Below, piece after piece: positions 13,811 to 16,204 of a stretch of 16,204 nt of DNA; position 1 is the first letter of the stretch; every line of letters begins with the position of its first letter. A model generated the notes under the pieces. The model searched no databases. It had not been told where the DNA came from and saw nothing but the letters and a program-made list of their open reading frames with translations. This DNA comes from Psychrobacter sp. UBA3483 (lineage in GTDB: Bacteria > Pseudomonadota > Gammaproteobacteria > Pseudomonadales > Moraxellaceae). The translations under genes and the position numbers were made by a program. The stretch is from assembly GCF_002377905.1 (NCBI RefSeq), contig NZ_DFQS01000008.1, positions 2,021 to 18,224 on the forward strand, in the 5' to 3' direction.

Positions 13811-13835
13811 ATATTATGTCTAATAATAATAGATA

Positions 13836-15608
13836 CTATGCCACTGCTGGCTTTTCTAGTTGTTTTAGTCCAATCGTTCTCAGTCTTCCTTGGCCGTCAA
13901 CTTCTTTAATGACTAATAACCACTCCTTATTAATCACAACCGTATCGCCTGCTACGGGTGCCATCTTTAAGCTATCCTTAATATATTCAGCAACCGTTTG
14001 TTCCCACATATTTTTCGTGTTCAGGGTATCTTCTAGAGATTCGAATTTCATCCTATCGGTAAAGAAAGGCACATCTTTAAGTTTGACACTCGGCGATAGC
14101 ATCCAATCGCCATAAAAATCATCGATGGCTCTACGGTCTAACGTAGTGTCATTAAAGACAGTCGCAATCTGATCGGCATAATCGCCACTCATGGCATACC
14201 ATACGCTATCGCCAAATTTGAGCTTAGTCTTTTCATTAATTGCCAAGATTTGCTGACCACGCACCAAGGCAAAAACATGGATTCCTTCAGGGCTGATACG
14301 CGTAGATATATCCCTCGGATGACGACCAATTGCAAACGCGCCTAACTTTACTTCAAATTCATACAACGTAATACTTGCTCTATCTGACACCCACACTTCA
14401 TGCTCTTCTTTTGGGCCCTTATTGTTAGGAATACGCACCTTAAACAGATTGGCCATAAAAGGAATGGTCGTCCCTTGTAACACCAACGATAAGACCACCA
14501 CCCCAAAAGCGATATCAAACAGCATAAAGGCATTGTCCACCCCTGCAATCACTGGCAACATGGCAAGGGTAATGGGCACTGCACCACGTAAGCCGACCCA
14601 AGAGATAAAGCCGATCTCTCTATTTTTAAATTTAAACGGTAAAACACTGGTATAGACTGCAATAGGACGAGCCACTAAAATCATAAAGGCAGCAATGGCC
14701 ACTGAATAAGGCCAAACTTCAAGAACGTTCGATGGCGTGACCAATAGGCCCAATACCACAAATAACACCGCTTGCGACAACCACGCAAAGCTGTCCATCA
14801 CGCGCATGACATGCTCAGTTGAGCGTACCTTATGGTTGCCAATCATAATACCAGCGATAAAGACCGCGAGAAACCCACTACCGCCCAGTAAGTTAGTGGC
14901 AGAAAACACTGCTAAACCCGCCGACATTATTAAAATGGCATACATACCTTCTGCCAAATGTATCTTGGGTAATAATCGAGATAGGAAATAACCAAAGAAC
15001 AAGCCCATTCCTAAACCAAAACTAAGCTGTTGTAATAGTAGGCCGAAGAAGCCTAGCGCTGTCTGTCCGGCAGGATCAACATTTAAAGCAATCAATCCAG
15101 TGACTAACAGAATCGCTAAAGGGTCGTTGGCGCCCGACTCTAATTCAAGCGTGGCTTGGACACGATCATTTAATTTAACACCGCCATTACGCAACAGTGA
15201 AAATACCGCTGCCGCATCGGTTGAACCTACGATTGCTGCCAGTAATAAGCCAAAGCGCCAATCGACATCCAGCAGCCATGTGACGAATACACCCAGTATC
15301 ATGACTGTCGCAAGTACGCCCCAAGTAGCCAGTGTGATGGCTGGTTTTAAGCCAACTCGGAATGATTTAACAGAGGTGCGCAACCCGCCATCTAACAAAA
15401 TACAGGCTAAGGCTGCTTGTCCGACAAAATTGGCTATCGCATATTGAGAAAATTCAATACCCAAGATACCTTCTTCACCAGCAAGCATCCCGACGACTAA
15501 AAACAATAGCAAAAGTGGAACACCCAAACGCGCCGATAACGTACTTGCCATGATACTGGCAAAAATTAATACTGCTCCTACGAGATACACGATATTTAAG
15601 GTATCCAT
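13836..15608 (-). CDS. cvrA: K+/H+ antiporter of the CPA1 family (CvrA/NhaP2)
   Basis: This 590-residue protein has a transport domain of about twelve spans (residues 1-385), then cytoplasmic regulatory domains. Transport motifs include GSTDAAAVFSLLR (128-140), the ion-site block LELESGANDPLAILL (154-168, Asn161-Asp162), and GFISWVGLRGAVPITLAMLP (about 337-356). A TrkA-C (RCK-C-like) domain spans roughly 405-485 (VKLGAFAIGRHPRDIS to FGDSVWYAMSG). A C-terminal transporter-associated domain follows to about 580, ending GQGRLRTIGLKQLEK. Length and order match CvrA/NhaP2, which exports K+ in exchange for H+ and helps cells at low osmolarity or high internal K+. The ATG at 15606-15608 has only a poor Shine-Dalgarno. 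The gene is transcribed alone. Confidence 0.93.
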   Translation of the reverse strand: MDTLNIVYLVGAVLIFASIMASTLSARLGVPLLLLFLVVGMLAGEEGILGIEFSQYAIANFVGQAALACILLDGGLRTSVKSFRVGLKPAITLATWGVLATVMILGVFVTWLLDVDWRFGLLLAAIVGSTDAAAVFSLLRNGGVKLNDRVQATLELESGANDPLAILLVTGLIALNVDPAGQTALGFFGLLLQQLSFGLGMGLFFGYFLSRLLPKIHLAEGMYAILIMSAGLAVFSATNLLGGSGFLAVFIAGIMIGNHKVRSTEHVMRVMDSFAWLSQAVLFVVLGLLVTPSNVLEVWPYSVAIAAFMILVARPIAVYTSVLPFKFKNREIGFISWVGLRGAVPITLAMLPVIAGVDNAFMLFDIAFGVVVLSLVLQGTTIPFMANLFKVRIPNNKGPKEEHEVWVSDRASITLYEFEVKLGAFAIGRHPRDISTRISPEGIHVFALVRGQQILAINEKTKLKFGDSVWYAMSGDYADQIATVFNDTTLDRRAIDDFYGDWMLSPSVKLKDVPFFTDRMKFESLEDTLNTKNMWEQTVAEYIKDSLKMAPVAGDTVVINKEWLLVIKEVDGQGRLRTIGLKQLEKPAVA

Positions 15609-15780
15609 GTTTCATTAAGCCCTATTTTATAATACTAAGCTGAACTAACCAGAACGGGAGTAACATTTACCCATTGCTTTCAACGGTTAATTATTGTTTT
15701 AACATGCTCCTTAAGAATAACTGAGCTATGCTTGTATGTTAGTAAATATCTTATTCTATTATTGCTAAACGAGTCATATT

Positions 15781-16140
15781 ATGAAAAAAGAGACACTGAC
15801 AGGACTATCTATTATTACATTTGCAGCATTTTATATTTGGATTCAAAATGGCAGTAACCCATTTGATAAAAAAAGAAATACTGAACTCGAACAAGCTCAA
15901 AAAACATCAAAGATTGCATTGCTAACGAAGTGCCAGAAAGCAGTACAGCCCATGCTTAAAGGCTTTAAGTCTATGGACATTAAACGAAAAAACACAGACT
16001 ACAGACGATTAAATAATGGTAACTTTGAAGTCATAACACATTACTACGCTGAAGATAGTTTGGATGCGGCTCCGCTCATTATCGTCGACTGCTTATTCGA
16101 TAAAGATGGCAGTTTATTAGAAACAGCGCAGGTTAAATAA
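15781..16140 (+). CDS. Small membrane-anchored protein of unknown function
   Basis: This 119-residue protein starts MKKETLTGLSIITFAAFYIWIQNGSNPF, a single membrane anchor or uncleaved signal (about 7-22). A charged helix follows (NTELEQAQKTSKIALLTKCQKAV, about 33-55) and then a small beta-rich domain (GNFEVITHYYAEDS, then PLIIVDCLFDKDGSLLETAQ). Cys51 and Cys104 could pair if the domain is periplasmic. There is no lipobox. GAG lies about 9 nt before the ATG. The charged and cysteine-bearing layout and the clean start suggest a real gene. I do not recognise the family. It is divergent from cvrA with a 172-nt spacer; no functional link is implied. Confidence 0.65.
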   Translation: MKKETLTGLSIITFAAFYIWIQNGSNPFDKKRNTELEQAQKTSKIALLTKCQKAVQPMLKGFKSMDIKRKNTDYRRLNNGNFEVITHYYAEDSLDAAPLIIVDCLFDKDGSLLETAQVK

Positions 16141-16204
16141 CTTCCAGTATAGCTATGGAGCTGTAGTAGATAAGACTTTAAATAATACCAAACCCAACAA
16201 TTAA

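Larger units (their letters stand above)
13149..13835. other. 690-bp gene-free region with several inverted repeats
   Basis: No coding frame with support was found. It contains the 7-bp-arm repeat at 13230-13252, a 9-bp-arm repeat ACCGAACCA/TGGTTCGGT (13497-13505, 13521-13529), the 68-bp mini-element (13532-13599), a short palindrome GGGTATACCC near 13690, and GGACTATTA/TAATAGTCC (13767-13775, 13802-13810). Confidence 0.6.

Noticed and set aside
14422..15447. Plus-strand frames opposite cvrA
   Set aside because: They are shadows of a 590-residue antiporter with complete family motifs.
1..16204. CRISPR array, tRNA/rRNA, toxin-antitoxin, phage or defence system
   Set aside because: No regular spaced repeats, no tRNA cloverleaf noticed, and no gene with defence or phage motifs was found by reading.

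Overview
The window reads as chromosomal DNA of a gammaproteobacterium of the Moraxellaceae, most likely Psychrobacter or a close relative. This is an inference from gene style: AT-rich genes, divergent LysR/target pairs, a PepSY-type membrane protein, a CvrA-type K+/H+ antiporter, and an mntP gene behind a manganese riboswitch. No rRNA, tRNA, plasmid replication gene, phage module or CRISPR array was seen.

Left third (1-5547). A LysR regulator (cut by the window edge, minus strand) faces a short-chain dehydrogenase, which is followed by a zinc-independent-looking alcohol dehydrogenase/quinone reductase-like gene. A decayed minus-strand gene and a strong hairpin follow (2824-3117). Next comes an LrgA/LrgB-type membrane pair (minus) divergent from its own LysR regulator.

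Mobile-element scars and second LysR unit (5548-8768). Directly behind that regulator lie the 3' end of an IS3-family transposase and, abutting it, the left end and first 19 codons of an IS256-family element. A third LysR gene (minus) is divergent from two adjacent small YdcZ/DUF606-type transporters (plus). A complete 841-bp IS5-family element (7928-8768) with 16-bp perfect terminal repeats and a -1 frameshift site sits just behind them.

Right half (8769-16204). An alpha/beta hydrolase and a PaaI-like hotdog thioesterase lie in line on the minus strand. After a 480-bp spacer with two tiny ORFs comes mntP, led by a recognisable yybP-ykoY Mn2+ riboswitch. A PepSY-TM protein with a His/Met-rich loop, a 690-bp gene-free spacer holding a 68-bp palindromic mini-element, the antiporter gene cvrA and a small membrane-anchored unknown protein complete the window.

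Two patterns tie the window together. First, three LysR regulators each sit back-to-back with their probable target, and each divergent spacer contains an inverted repeat of T-N11-A form, the classic LysR operator shape. Second, the IS256-type end at 5733 matches one arm of the 68-bp palindrome at 13532 at 29 of 33 positions, so the palindrome is best read as a MITE-like derivative of the same element family. I did not find a clearly new multi-gene system. The most notable items are the mini-element, the operator set, the His/Met-rich PepSY protein and the small unknown ORFs.
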